NCBI RefSeq assembly: GCF_022965805.1
Contig: NC_133101.1
Coordinates: 11,321,069-11,385,068 of the forward strand
Reading direction: 5' to 3'
Length of the DNA: 64,000 nucleotides
From: Primulina eburnea
Lineage: Eukaryota; Streptophyta; Magnoliopsida; Lamiales; Gesneriaceae
The notes under the pieces are model-generated. The model did no database searches. It was not told the origin of the DNA and saw only the letters and a list, made by a program, of their open reading frames with translations. The position numbers and the translations under genes are program-made. Below are positions 9,456 through 21,012 of this stretch, one piece after another (positions within the stretch are counted from its first letter, which is position 1; every line of letters starts with the position of its first letter).

Positions 9456-11656
9456 TTGTTAATGTATTCGTATAAGTCACAACCAACTCCCTTCCTTCAA
9501 AAACATGTTTCGTAATCACCACTTAATAAAACATGCATATATATAAACTTTTCCTTAAAATCAAGCATGCAATGTAATTTTTTGTATTTACATAAAAATT
9601 CCTATCCATGATATCATGAACGATTAAAACATGCAAAATCGTGTTTAGGGCGCTGCCAATGCTGCTAATTCTACCCGAAGATGACTACACCTAAATCATA
9701 ATTCAAGGGTTGCTAATCAAGCTTCGCATGACCTAATCCAACCCTCACTAAGCTCGGTCATAACAACGTACCAATACCCAAATGAACCAATGGTGCTTAA
9801 ACTAAGAGTTCCTCAAACCCTGGATCAGCACCTAGGCGTTGACACTGTGGCGCTGTGGCGCTTGGTTAGCACCTAGGCGCCCGGTGTCAGCGCTGCAGTG
9901 CTACCTAATTCGAAGCATAGGCGCTGCGGCGCCTAAAGGGCAGTGCCGTGCCGCTAACCCTGCGATAAAAAAGTTCCCAAACACTTCAATGACAACATCT
10001 ACCCTTCTCTCAACCAACCTGAGCCAAGCCGCTTATTCAACCCTTCTTTTCTGCTTTCTATTTATTTAAGATAGCTCGATTCAATTCCTCCGTGAGAGCT
10101 CCCTTTTCTTTTATCAGTGCGGCTCTGTCGTCGTCGGTGAGTCTATCTATTTGAAATTCTAAGAACTCCAGTTTTATTTGGTATTTACCTGCCAGCTTCT
10201 TTCTTTCTTGGTCGTTCTCCTCGATCAATTGATATAGGATCTTCGTGTCGATAGAGACCCAGTGCACTTGGCCGTCGATCAGGAACTCGAACGACTAGCA
10301 GCGTCTTCTCCTATGAAATGAGTTGTCCGAAGGTTTCCCACTGGTCTCCCTAAAGCAAATCCTTTCATTCTTTTAATAAGATTCAAAAATGATGGCGCTC
10401 GAATAAACACTTCCTAGCCTACCTTTTGACCCTTCCTAGGCCAATCTAACCAATAACCCTAGCCCATGCACACTGCAAGGCGCAACAACTTGAGAATCAC
10501 CCCCAAAGAACTCCAACCAAGACCAACCTCAACCAAATCCCTTTGATCGACTCCAAGACCATCACCAGCTGTTCATAGCCCTCTCCCAGCCCTGTCACGG
10601 ACCCAAGAGGGTCAGATTCTTGGCTGGAATCGAGCCATGCATGGCTGCAACTCCCTAACCTCTCCATCTAGCCATAGCCGAGACATACACCCAAGGAAAC
10701 CGATCGGCTATCACAAAACATCAAACTCTGAAAATTTCCAGCCCCTTGACGCCTTACTTCTCGACATATTCAGCCACCTAGGACCCTTACTCAGCAGCCC
10801 CTTGCACATGGTAAACAAAAACGTGAGTTGTACACAAGATAAATGCATGTTCATATCAAAACCTTTGCAAAAATGATGTTATATGATAGACCAACGAAAT
10901 TTCACACAAAAACGTATACAACAACATATAAATTGTGTAAATGATGATACAAGGCGTGCCTTAACGTGTATATGCTCGAAAACTCGAAGATATGCGCGTC
11001 GGGCTAGCACCGGAGGAGCGGGGAGGAAGCTTTCTTGAAAACTATGGAGGAAATTGAGGGCTGCTGCTATTTTTCTCTCAAAGTGGAGGTTGTTGAATGG
11101 GGGAGGGAGTGGCTGCTGCTAGGTTTAGGGTTAGGGTTTAGTTTAGAATTGTTTAAGTAGAAAATTAACACACTAATGGGCGCTAATTAAAATTTAAAAA
11201 GATTTTGGGCCCATTAAGTACTAAAATAAACCCATCAAGCCCAATAGCACTCTCGAAAAATATTTTGTTTAGGTACATTTTTGAAAATATTGTCCGAACC
11301 CTCAACAAGTCCTCCAAATTGATAAAATTTACGTACCGGTTTAAAATACGGCCCGGCAAGTAAAATATTCAACCAAGGCACATTTTCGAAATTCTCCCTT
11401 AAATACACCTTATATTAAATAATTAAGAATAAATATTCAATAACAAAATATTTTTCCTGATTATCTTCGATCTCCGTTACTCGTTCGAGCGTGAAATACA
11501 ATTAAAATCCTAATTCATGAAACTTAAACAACCAATGAAATAAACACTTAATCATTTAATAATCATGCAATAAAATGCATAAAAATACACATATTTAAAT
11601 AAAACCCTAGATTGCATGCAGTCAGGTTAAGTAGTTCGAATTTCCTAGACCTTACA
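9456..11656 (-). repeat. Part of an older related LTR
   Basis: The right end (GCATGCAGTC...GACCTTACA, 11606-11656) parallels the LTR end at 9417-9455, so it belongs to a related Del-type family. The part near 9470-9600 matches 6530-6660 loosely. Its other end was displaced by the insertion of the 1-9455 element. 9835-9960 holds a GC-rich cluster of GGCGC words, including TAGGCGC/GCGCCTA arms at 9918-9924 and 9929-9935. No autonomous coding region is seen. Confidence 0.65.
10058..10315 (-). pseudogene. Coding-like fragment inside an LTR, unrecognised
   Basis: A minus-strand frame is open for about 80 codons from a stop near 10300 down to 10058. It has a charged, coiled-coil-like composition (QLIEENDQERKKLAGKYQIK, then ALIKEKGALTEEL) and balanced codon use, unlike the AT-rich LTR around it. 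No family is recognised. It could be a captured host or element gene fragment, or chance. There is no credible ATG; a GTG occurs at 10267. Confidence 0.35.
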
Positions 11657-11669
11657 TTGTTGGTCTCAG

Positions 11670-14090
11670 TTTTTTATTGGAATTAAATAGACTAGGTTTG
11701 TCTAACAGACTGGGTTTGTCTATTTCAAAATCTTGGATCTTTTTAAGAAGGTCCAAGTTAATAAGGTTCACCTTAAGGGCTGCTTCTGTTTCTTGTAATT
11801 TTTCCATCAGTTCCTTAATTTTATCAGACATTAATGATTTAGAATCATTTAGTCTTTTAAATGGTTACAAAATTGAATATCAGTTTTAAATTAATTTTTA
11901 GGAATTTCATAAAAACTTTTTTTTGGAAAACTATTTTCATTGCCTATTTGTTTGCCATAATTCTTTTGGATATTTATTTCTTTTCTAACTGGATAAACAA
12001 TAAAGTAATTTGGATTAATATAATAGTTGGCTGATTCTAGAACTTCAGGAAGGGTTTTAAAACTTTTATATAAATGATTTTGTTCATTTTTAATTACTTC
12101 ATCCACTCGCGTCCAGTGGTTGTAGATTCCTATCATCTTCCCTTGATAAACAACATAATATGATAAATTATTTGAATCAGCTTCATGTGTTGGTTGGGAA
12201 GAAAGATTTATTTGACTGGAATAATAGGTCCAGGCATTTAGGAATATGATTTTTTGATTGGAATCGTTTGGTTGGACGTTTCATATTGAATTTAATTTTT
12301 TCGGATTATTCTAGATTAAATGCTCTTGAATCCTGAAACATTTTTGTGAGTTTTCTGGATAAACAAATAGATTGATATCTCCAAAAAAAAAATAATTCTG
12401 TGGGGGATTTTTGTAGGGAATAATCAAATTTTCTTAATGATGCCATTTTCCTAGATGGATCAAATAAATTTGTTAGAATTCTTTTATAATCCTTTTAATA
12501 TCCATAAGTTTCTATTCTTTTTGGAAAAATATCATTTTTAAGATTATTTAGATGAAAAATTTTTCATTGGATTATTACATTAATACTATTTTCAAATATA
12601 GAATATGCTTTTATTAAATTTAAATTTCTTGTACGAGATTTTTCTAAGAATTCAAATTTTAATTTCTTGTAATTAATTTTAAAAGAGATGGAATTATTAT
12701 TTATTATATATGTAATAATTAATCCTATAAAAGGTGCTCGTAGGATTACAGTATGATGTATATAATTAACTTGGACAAATGTAATTTTAATTAAAAAATC
12801 AATTGTTTAATATTGATGTTTTTGTTTTTCAATTAACATTTAATTTAGAATTGTTAGCAGCTAAATATTTTTCGTTGTTATTTTCTTAAAAAAATTTAGG
12901 TACTATTCTTGATTTTATAAAATTTAAATCAGCACTAGTATCAAAATGGATATTGTATTAATTTTAAAATTTTCTGAAAATACTAGATTTATTTTTAGCA
13001 TTTATTTTCTAAGAGATATTTCTCTTAATACAAAGAGAAAGTCTTTTGGAATTTTGTCAAGATTTAAATGTTTTTAGTTTCATTATCTTTAGATTATTCA
13101 GAATTTTCAGTATTAATATTATCTAATATTTTTTTTTATTATTTCCGAATATTTCTTTTGTTTTTGTTTTAATTCTTTTAGCTCTAGTTTTATATCTTTT
13201 TGTAAATTTTGGATTGTTATCTCCATATTTTTTATTTTCTTTCTTTTTTTTCTAAAATATTGCTTAAGTCGTAAGTATTTTTAGAAGTATTTGATAAATT
13301 TATATTTTTTATATTTGATTTTTCTTCTTTATTTTCTTTGATAGATTTTAAAATTTTATCAAGATAATCCTTTTGAATATTGAGATCATTTATGTTTTTT
13401 AGAATATCAAAAAAGAATTTTTGATATTTTGAAAGCATATTAATGTGTTTTTCAGATTCGTTACTAGATGTAATTAATTCATCTATTTGTAAATATTTAT
13501 TTTCATATTTAGATTTAGAATAAACTTTTTCAAATTATGAATCATAAGACTCAGAAAAATCAATTAAGAGATTAGAAATTTTATTTAATATTTTTTCATT
13601 TAATTCTCATTTATTTAATGGTTTATTTAATCTACAATAATTATTAGTATACCCTTTTTATGACATTTATAACATTCAAAATCTTTAAAGGATTTTTTAT
13701 GACATTGTTTGGAATTTTTAATTTTCTTATAAGGTTTCTTACAAAATTTTCTTTTGATTTAGAATTTTTCTTATTGTATTTAAAAAAATTTCCATATGGT
13801 TTTTTACAAGATTCACTACAGTTTAATAGGAATTTAGAATGCGATGGCTTATTAGGATTTATATAGAATTGTTGACAGAAAGTTCCTAATTATTGTTTTG
13901 TTCTTTTTATTTTCCATTTTAAATGTTTTTGTAATTTTAATTCTTCATATATTTTTAAACTTTCTCATTGAGTTAAACTAATTAATTGACTATAAGTAAA
14001 TTCATCATAAGGAATTATTTGTTTTTCATATGATTTCCTAATTTTATTTCTAACATTTTCTCCTAAAAGAATTGGTAATTTGTGCATGCT
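11670..14090 (-). pseudogene. Caulimovirid-like (endogenous pararetrovirus) polyprotein remnant
   Basis: Minus-strand pieces, in order. 13965-14095 resembles the LGENVRNKIRKSY-type region of plant pararetroviral coat proteins. 13640-13675 is a broken zinc knuckle (CYKCHKKG, then a frameshift). 13232-13438 is a Lys/Asn-rich coiled coil. 12920-12945 has DTSADLNFIKSRIVP, a retropepsin active-site motif with Ser in place of Gly, followed by a stop. 11891-12165 is a viroplasmin-like stretch (YYVVYQGKMIGIYNHW, then YKSFKTLPE). 11670-11830 is a second coiled coil. No RT was found. Frames change repeatedly with many stops, so the remnant is inactive. The assignment rests on motif order, and an unusual retrotransposon remains possible. 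Confidence 0.5.
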
Positions 14091-14640
14091 TATACCCCAC
14101 GTAATATGTGGGACTATCCAAATGTTGAAGTTGAAAATAATGTTGACACAACTACTAGTATATATTCTCACGTAGTGCAAGAGATTAATTCACAATCAAT
14201 GCAATTGGTGGTAGAATTACCGGAGTTAGAGAATGTCAGCTTCCATCGTGATGATGTTGAACCAGCCGAGGTTATGAATATCGATCTTTTGTTGCACAAC
14301 ATAGGTGATTTTGTAGTTGATGATGATGTTTTTGAAGACGACACATTAGAAGAATATGATGAACAAGATGATTGTGCTGTTGAAATTGGCGAGGTTGATA
14401 GTATATAAAATGAAAATAACGACACAATGTCTGAAGAAGTAAGAAATACATATTTCATATTACTCTTGGTTTATCCATTCTTTATATAATTTTCCATTTA
14501 TTCCATGATTTCTGATGCCATTCATTTATTCGTATTATTAATTTTTCTTGGAAGAGGCTGAAAAACAACATGGAGAAGACAATCTTGTAGTAAAGTTCTC
14601 GAGAAGGCGAAAACATGATAAAATTGGAAGTTGAGTTTGA
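14082..14640 (+). pseudogene. Acidic protein tail, possibly from a CACTA transposon
   Basis: 14082-14408 is open for 108 codons and ends in an Asp/Glu-rich segment (DDDVFEDDTLEEYDEQDD). Its start (YTPRNMWDYPN) resembles the region after the DUF4216-type domain in plant CACTA (TNP2-like) proteins; this is from memory of the family and is weak. A further short open piece near 14548-14630 (AEKQHGEDNLVVKF) follows an AG and could be a last exon. The upstream part is missing, replaced by the pararetrovirus-like sequence. Confidence 0.35.
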
Positions 14641-15593
14641 AGAGTATACAGGAGGTGGTGTTGGGGAAAGATAAATGTATCACCAAAATCAGAAAAACAA
14701 TAAATTTGGTTTTTTGTGTTTATCTCTTTGCGATGTTGCTTCTTTGTGTTGTCAAGTTTAAGTTTTAGCATAATATTTAGTTTTTTTTTGCAGTTTTAAT
14801 AATTTTTCATGTATCCTCTTCCATATAAAAAATGATCGAAATTGCAGAAATTACTATATAATATTAGATCTCAATTTTGATAATATAGAACATCAAAATT
14901 GCAAAAAAACTAAACATAAAGACGGGAAAAAACAATTTTTTCCACAAAAATGTGAAAATGAACTAATAAGTTATTATCGAAAAACTACATCAAAATACAT
15001 CAGCAATGGCATATGATCACACAATGGGAAAAGTTTAATGAAATGGAAAACAGAACTAGTTTTTTGACATTCTTTAACATGCATAATTGCATATAATGTT
15101 TATTTTATTTTATTTTACTGGTTTAATAAATTAATGAATGGTAATAATTTTTTCTAAAAGTAATTATTTGGTAATATTAATGGAATCAAACCGTCAAATC
15201 TTCGAAGTTCTCGGCCTTTTTCTTTCGAGTCACCTGTTTTGAAGAAAAGTAGCTATACAGCTTCCTCGACAAATCCTACGACAGCCCATAACTCAACAAA
15301 AGTGTAACTTAATAATGTGGTGATAAATTAAAGATTCTCAATCTTTTTGCTTGCTCAATATTTTATCTTACCTTATGTGTAATTGAAATCCATCACAATT
15401 ATATATTATTGAAATTGAATAACTTGATCAGAGTAAATTTGAAATTCAGTGATTTTTCTCATCCAAGCAATTTAGTGAAATTGAAATTCATCGTAGGATC
15501 TAGCATTCTGATCATGACTCAATTCTTCTTTACTTCTACGTTTAAATTGAATTTTTTGGTTCAGATGCAATTGTCTCTTTTATTAATTTCGTT
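14641..15593. other. AT-rich stretch without recognisable genes
   Basis: There is no long frame, no terminal repeat and no family resemblance that I can support. The right part (15560-15610) carries TTTCGTTTTCTATATATGAT, which recurs at 27510-27535. Confidence 0.6.
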
Positions 15594-15806
15594 TTCTATA
15601 TATGATTATTGCTCCAAAAGGTGAAATCGCTCACCTTAGGCGCCCCTCACCCCCGGCCCGACAGGAATGTGAGAGGAGGTAAATCGTGGTGACTCAGCCA
15701 ACCAGCAGCAGCTAGACCTTATGCTACGCCGCGCACAAGGAGCTCCCCCTCATTGGAGGGAATTAAACTCCCACACTGCCGCTTGCGAGTTCTATATATG
15801 ATTATT
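15594..15806. mobile_element. SINE-like insertion with 17-bp TSD
   Basis: A GC-richer 179-bp body (15611-15789) is flanked by the perfect direct repeat TTCTATATATGATTATT at 15594-15610 and 15790-15806. Length, long TSD and lack of terminal inverted repeats fit a SINE. Possible Pol III box-like words are present (GGGAATTAAACTCCCAC near 15757 on the plus strand, TTGGCTGAGTCACC on the minus strand), so the orientation is not resolved. It may belong to a known plant family such as Au, which I cannot confirm. Confidence 0.65.
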
Positions 15807-15879
15807 ACTTCATGCCATGTTTCTTTAATTAAATTATATATATATATGATTATTACTTCATGCTAGGCATGCTTAACGG

Positions 15880-16065
15880 ACCGGTTTTGACCGGAATCGG
15901 TCCGTTAAGCCCGGAACCGAATCCGGTAAGGACGAACCGACCCGAAATCATGTACAATTCATTGTTTGGTGGTTTGAACCGGTTCTGTATGTTCTGAACC
16001 AGTTCAATCGGTTCCGGATCCGGTTTCGAACCGGTTCCGGTCTGTAATCGGATCCGACCCGGAAC
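15880..16065. repeat. Left subterminal GAACCGGTTC motif cluster of the hAT
   Basis: Many copies of CCGGTTC, GAACCGG and the palindrome GAACCGGTTC crowd the first 200 bp, mirrored at 27285-27460. Subterminal motif clusters are the usual binding sites of hAT transposases, so this is probably the transposase recognition region. Confidence 0.75.
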
Positions 16066-16472
16066 GGGACCCAGAACTCGATTTTTTTTTAAAAAAAACC
16101 CCTTTCGGCCAACGGATGCAATTCCAAAATTTTTTTAAAAATAAAATAAAAAAGCCTTTGCAGATTTCAGTAGCCGTAAATCTGCAGATTTTATTTTGCG
16201 AAATTGGGGGCCTTATTGCAAATATATTTATATATATATATATATATATATATTTTAACCTCAAAAATCACTTATAAATACATGTCAATTTTTATATTTC
16301 ATACATCAACTTCCTCTCGATTTTACATTTCTCTATAATCAATATCCTTCTTTGCTCTAATTTCTCCAAATATATTCAATAATTATATTATAATTTTATC
16401 TATAATCAGTATTCTTTTTATTGTTATTTATTTACTATTCGCAATTTACTCATATAAATAATTTAAATTTCA

Positions 16473-17815
16473 ATGGCATCATCTTCAAACCTTGGTGGTG
16501 GTGGAGGTGAATACGCTTCCGACTTTGGTGAACATTTTGGCTACATCCCCGACTTTGATGAAGTCGAACCTGGCCACGAGGATGAAGAAGCCATGGAAAT
16601 CCCCAACAAAGATGTAGGGACGACATCGTCTACCCGAGAAAGCAACACAATGTCATCCAGCATGATGACAGCCCGTGCAAAGCGAAGAAAAGTTTGGGAT
16701 CACTTCGATATTGAACAACAAGGTACGAATAACTCTTTTGTCGTATGTAAAATTTTCAAAACGAGATATTCTTACAAAACGGGTGGTGGTTCCGGTGGTA
16801 CTGGCACTTTGAAAAAAGATTTAGTTAAGCTACATAAACTTGACCCTGATACGCTACAACTATTTGGTAGAGAACCAACACAACAACAAATTAATTCTTC
16901 AAGTGGTAAAGATTTTACAATTACAAAAGAAATTGAAAAGCCATCGTAAAGTTTGTTACCAAATGTTGTTAACATTTTATAATAGCTGTACAAGAAGGTT
17001 TTGTTGAATTTACTAATACTATTCAACCTGGTTTTCACAATATTTCTAGGCACAGACTTAAAAAATATTTTTTTCATATTAATAAAGAATACAAAGAAAC
17101 ACTAAAATCGCATCTTTCAAATATTTCTTGCAGAGTTAGTTTGAAAACTGATATTTGGACAAATTTAAAATATGAATCGTATCAAGATTTAGTTACTTCA
17201 TATTACAATAATATTGTGGTAGAATCTTTAATGCTAACTGACGATGATTGGAATATTTTGAGTAAATATGTATCTTTGTTAGAAATTTTTAAAGAAGCAA
17301 CGGAGATATTTTCTGGCGTTAACTACCCTACTTCAACCATGTTTCTACATTTGCTTTTCAATATGTTTTATAAATTTATTGAATATCGTGCTGATTTTGT
17401 TATGCGTGATTTTGTTTCAAATATGAAAAACGAATTTTTAAAATTTTGGAAAACTATCCCAATCGTGTATGGTTTAGCAACATTACTTGATCCTACTAAA
17501 AATCAAGGAGGATTATACATGTTTGTTGAATATTATGCTAAATTTCTTCGGAAGAATGTTGACGATCAAAAGAAGTCAATCATGCATTCTCTCCAAGAAT
17601 TGTTTTGATTTGTATGCTAGTGAACAATGTGATGAACCGAGTGCGCAGCCGAAGGAGATGCTGACATATAAAAGCAAAAGTGGAGCACTAAACTTCTTTC
17701 AAAGTTTGAAACGAAAAAATTTCAAAGGAAAATCGAAGACAACAACCAATTACAATGTGATCCAAATTTATCTAAGCCAATATATTGAGACTACGGATAA
17801 TTTCGATGTTCTTTA
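16473..17815 (+). pseudogene. hAT transposase, 5' part (BED finger to DDE region), broken
   Basis: 16473-16949 starts with ATG and an acidic, Gly-rich N-terminus followed by a BED-type zinc finger at residues about 70-123 (KVWDHFDIE, then TRYSYKTGGGSGGTGTLKK). The finger is damaged: the second Cys of CxxC reads Phe and the first His of the HxxxxH pair reads Asp. After a TAA at 16947 the frame continues in pieces: 17100-17608 (SLKTDIWT, an internal deletion, then LMLTDDDWN and the STMFLHLLFN part) and 17609-17815 in another frame. The gene is then cut by the LTR element. Confidence 0.85.
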
Positions 17816-20800
17816 TGTAACGAACCGTACTTTTGCTACTTGAAATTTGCGGAAAAATTAAAAATTTTCTTTTAAACTAAAGGAAATGCGGAAATGAAAT
17901 CAAATACGGTCGTCACTACATCCTCCATCATTAAAATATTTGAAATCGACATCGCCAATAAAAATTTGCTAAAAAGAAACACTTGTTCCAAACGTAACTC
18001 CTCAAGGCATAAAATCAGAGTATTTTAAACTTTGCATAAAACGTAAACATTGCGGTCCTCGGGTCTAGCCTGCCACTCAGTCCAAGCCTGCCCCTTGGTC
18101 GCCACCTCCTGTCTCCTCAACATAGTCACCTGCATCGATCAAGTCTAGTGAGTCTAAAGACTCAACACGTATAAACTGGAATAATGAATACTACGTAATA
18201 AAATCGCATGCAACTTTAAAATAGGACATACATAACTTGAAGCTAGAGCTTGCATAATAAACTTGAACATACGTACATACATACTTTGACGTGCCATCAT
18301 CATAAACTTTTCTTAAACATGCTTGCATACTTGAACATACTTGAACATACATAACTTCATCATTTTGCGTAGAGGATGTTTCAAAGCAAGTGACCCATAC
18401 ATAATAAACGCCTGATCAGACAAACCACAGTACTGGGCTGACAGGGACGTGTCCACTGCCACATACATGAGATCCCTGTTCATAATTTAACAGGCTAGTT
18501 GATCCACGTTCATAATTTAACGCTTCACAACCACGATCTAACCCGTTCATAATTTAACGGACGGATTGGTCCCCGTTCATAATTTAACGCTTTCCAATCC
18601 TAACTTCAAACCCGTTCATAATTTAACGGGGTGGAGAGGTCCTCGGCCACGTTCACCGACTTCCAAACCCATTCACTTTTGGTCACAAGACATTTAGCAT
18701 ACCTCAAAAACTTCAAATATTTTCTTTGCACATCAACATACTTATTTGGCGTTGAGGGATTCATTGGACTTCGATCGGGGCCGTTGCTGCACATACTAAC
18801 ATGAATTTGCATAACTTAAACGTAGAAATCATACTTACTCTCAAGTTCAATCAATACTTAGGACGTTCTAACATTTTCCATGACACGACCTTGAAAATCC
18901 TTGCACTAAACCATGACGTCAATCCCCGAAAACAACCAACAAACTTTTCCTAAACCGAGAGTACACATGCTCACAACCAAACTCCATAAATAACTTAAGA
19001 CGTTCTAAAACGCTCGGGAATTGACCTCAATTAAATCAATGTACTAAACCATCACAAGAAATCCCAAAGCAAACGTTTAAGTTTTCCCAAAACATGAAGA
19101 ACACGGACCCCGGGTCTGGGTCCGTGTATAGGTCCGTGTGTGTGCGCAAAGAAAGTACCAACAAAATGAAGGGACACGGACCCCGTGCCCTGGTCCGGCT
19201 CCGGGTCCGTGTAGACTCGGTAAAAATACACTTCGAATGATATAAAGGCACGGACCCCATCTATAGGTCCGGGTCAGGGTCCGTGAAGATACTGTGAAGG
19301 GAATACTCGGAAAGGAGAGGGACACGGACCCCGTGCTTAGGTCCCGGTACGGGTCCGTGTCCAAGCGCAAATTTCACACCATGAAGATAACAAAGGCACG
19401 GACCCCGTGTCAGGGTCCGTGGAAAGGTCCGTGTAGCTACTGTCGGTCGAAACTTACGAAATTCTGAACATGTTTTTGCATAATCTTCTAGACTCGATTC
19501 CTCGGACTATGAACGTCACCACGAGACACTTCTTAGAACACTAAGGTATTATACCAAACCCAAGTGAGCATTAAAGTTAACCCCAAAAGTCACAATCCAC
19601 AAACAACAACACAAATCGGATTTTGGTACCAATTTCCTTCCTACAACGCTTAATTCGACTTGGTGCCTAACGACACAACAGAGACACCAATAAACTATCC
19701 CAACGTCATAAACAATGTACCTATACGCAGCAACAATCGCCCGTCGATCCCCAACGAAGCCTGCAACATAAAACTTCAAGAAACGCATCAATAACATAAT
19801 TTTCTGAAAATTACAGTTTGAGCAGTCTCACGAAAAACATCATAACTCACTCATTTTTCGTCCAAAAATCTCGAATTTTATATCAAATCGAAGGTATCAA
19901 AAATTTCTACATTTTTTGTGTTGAAAGTTTTCTCAAATTCTGTACCTAAAAATCGCAGTTTTGACATGAACAGTAAAAACGTAAATTAGATCTAAAATTT
20001 TTCCTTCAAAATTGATCCAATCAATTATCCGCTCAAACTACGAACATCCCACATGAATTTTACGCATAAAAGCAACGCAACACATAATATGACATGATCG
20101 ATGCATCAAGAACAGAATATACGTGCCTTTTCGATATAAAAATACCGTGACGGCGATACCGAAGCGGAGATAGAAGCGAGGTTGATCCGGGACGAACGTG
20201 GCACCGTTTTCTTGCAATAAAATTCACGAAAACCTTGCTGGAATTTGAAGAGGGGGTGGGCGGCTGCTATGCTAATGAAGAACCCTAGTTTTCTCTTTTA
20301 AAATAATAAAACTAGAATTGATAGAGTGTGTGTGTGTTTAAGCGTGACAGGTGTGTGTAAAAGTGTGTAATGTGTGCGTGAGTTTTGATTTAATTAAAAG
20401 ACTAACTTTTGCTTAATTAAGATAATTATGTACTAAATAAACACTAACTCTCCTCTACCTTTTTAAATAAAACTCTTTAGTTAAAATATAACACACACCA
20501 TACTAGACTTTAAAAGTTCTAAAACCCTAAACTCGCAAAAATAATTAATTTAGGATTCAAACTACTAACATCTCATAAAAATAATAATTTAAAATAAACT
20601 TCTAAATTAAAACAACCCACACAAAATACTAAATTTTAAAAGTTTTAAACCCCTAAATCCACTAAATAAATAAATTAGGATTTTAAAATGCTAAGCTAAA
20701 TAAATTATTCAAAAATGCTCCAGCCTCAACTTAAAATAAAATACCACATTTTAAATTGCCAAAAATCGTCACCGGTCTTTTCCTCGTTTCCGCTTCGAAT

Positions 20801-21012
20801 AATCGCCTGAAACATGAAACTCGAAAAACATTTTAACGTGCATCAATTAAACATAAATATTAAAATAATGAAAATTCTTAAATCATGAATTAAAACCCAC
20901 TTTTATTTAAAATAAACATGCATTAAAACCATTTAGAAAAATACAAAAAAAAAGAATTTAATAACTTGCACGCACGTGGTTCATGTGGAATTCAAATTTT
21001 CGGGACGTCGCA
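17816..21012 (-). repeat. 3' LTR of the LARD-like element
   Basis: Plus-strand ends are TGTAACGAACCG and GGGACGTCGCA. 3197 bp, matching 23653-26833 with small indels; for example an extra TATAGGTCCGTG is present near 19127. It contains direct copies of GTTCATAATTTAAC (18479-18630) and a hairpin array (19101-19434). Confidence 0.95.
19101..19434. repeat. Array of five GC-rich hairpins, period about 74 bp (left LTR)
   Basis: Five units each pair CACGGACCC with GGGTCCGTG. Arms start at 19101/19118, 19174/19203, 19249/19277, 19322/19351 and 19397/19413; three of the five extend to 10-bp perfect arms. Spacing is 72-75 bp. The surroundings are AT-rich, so this is a distinct module. Confidence 0.9.

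Noticed and set aside
19101..19434. Regularly spaced repeats resembling a CRISPR array
   Set aside because: Plant retrotransposon LTR context, exact copy in the other LTR, degenerate spacers of similar sequence and no cas genes.
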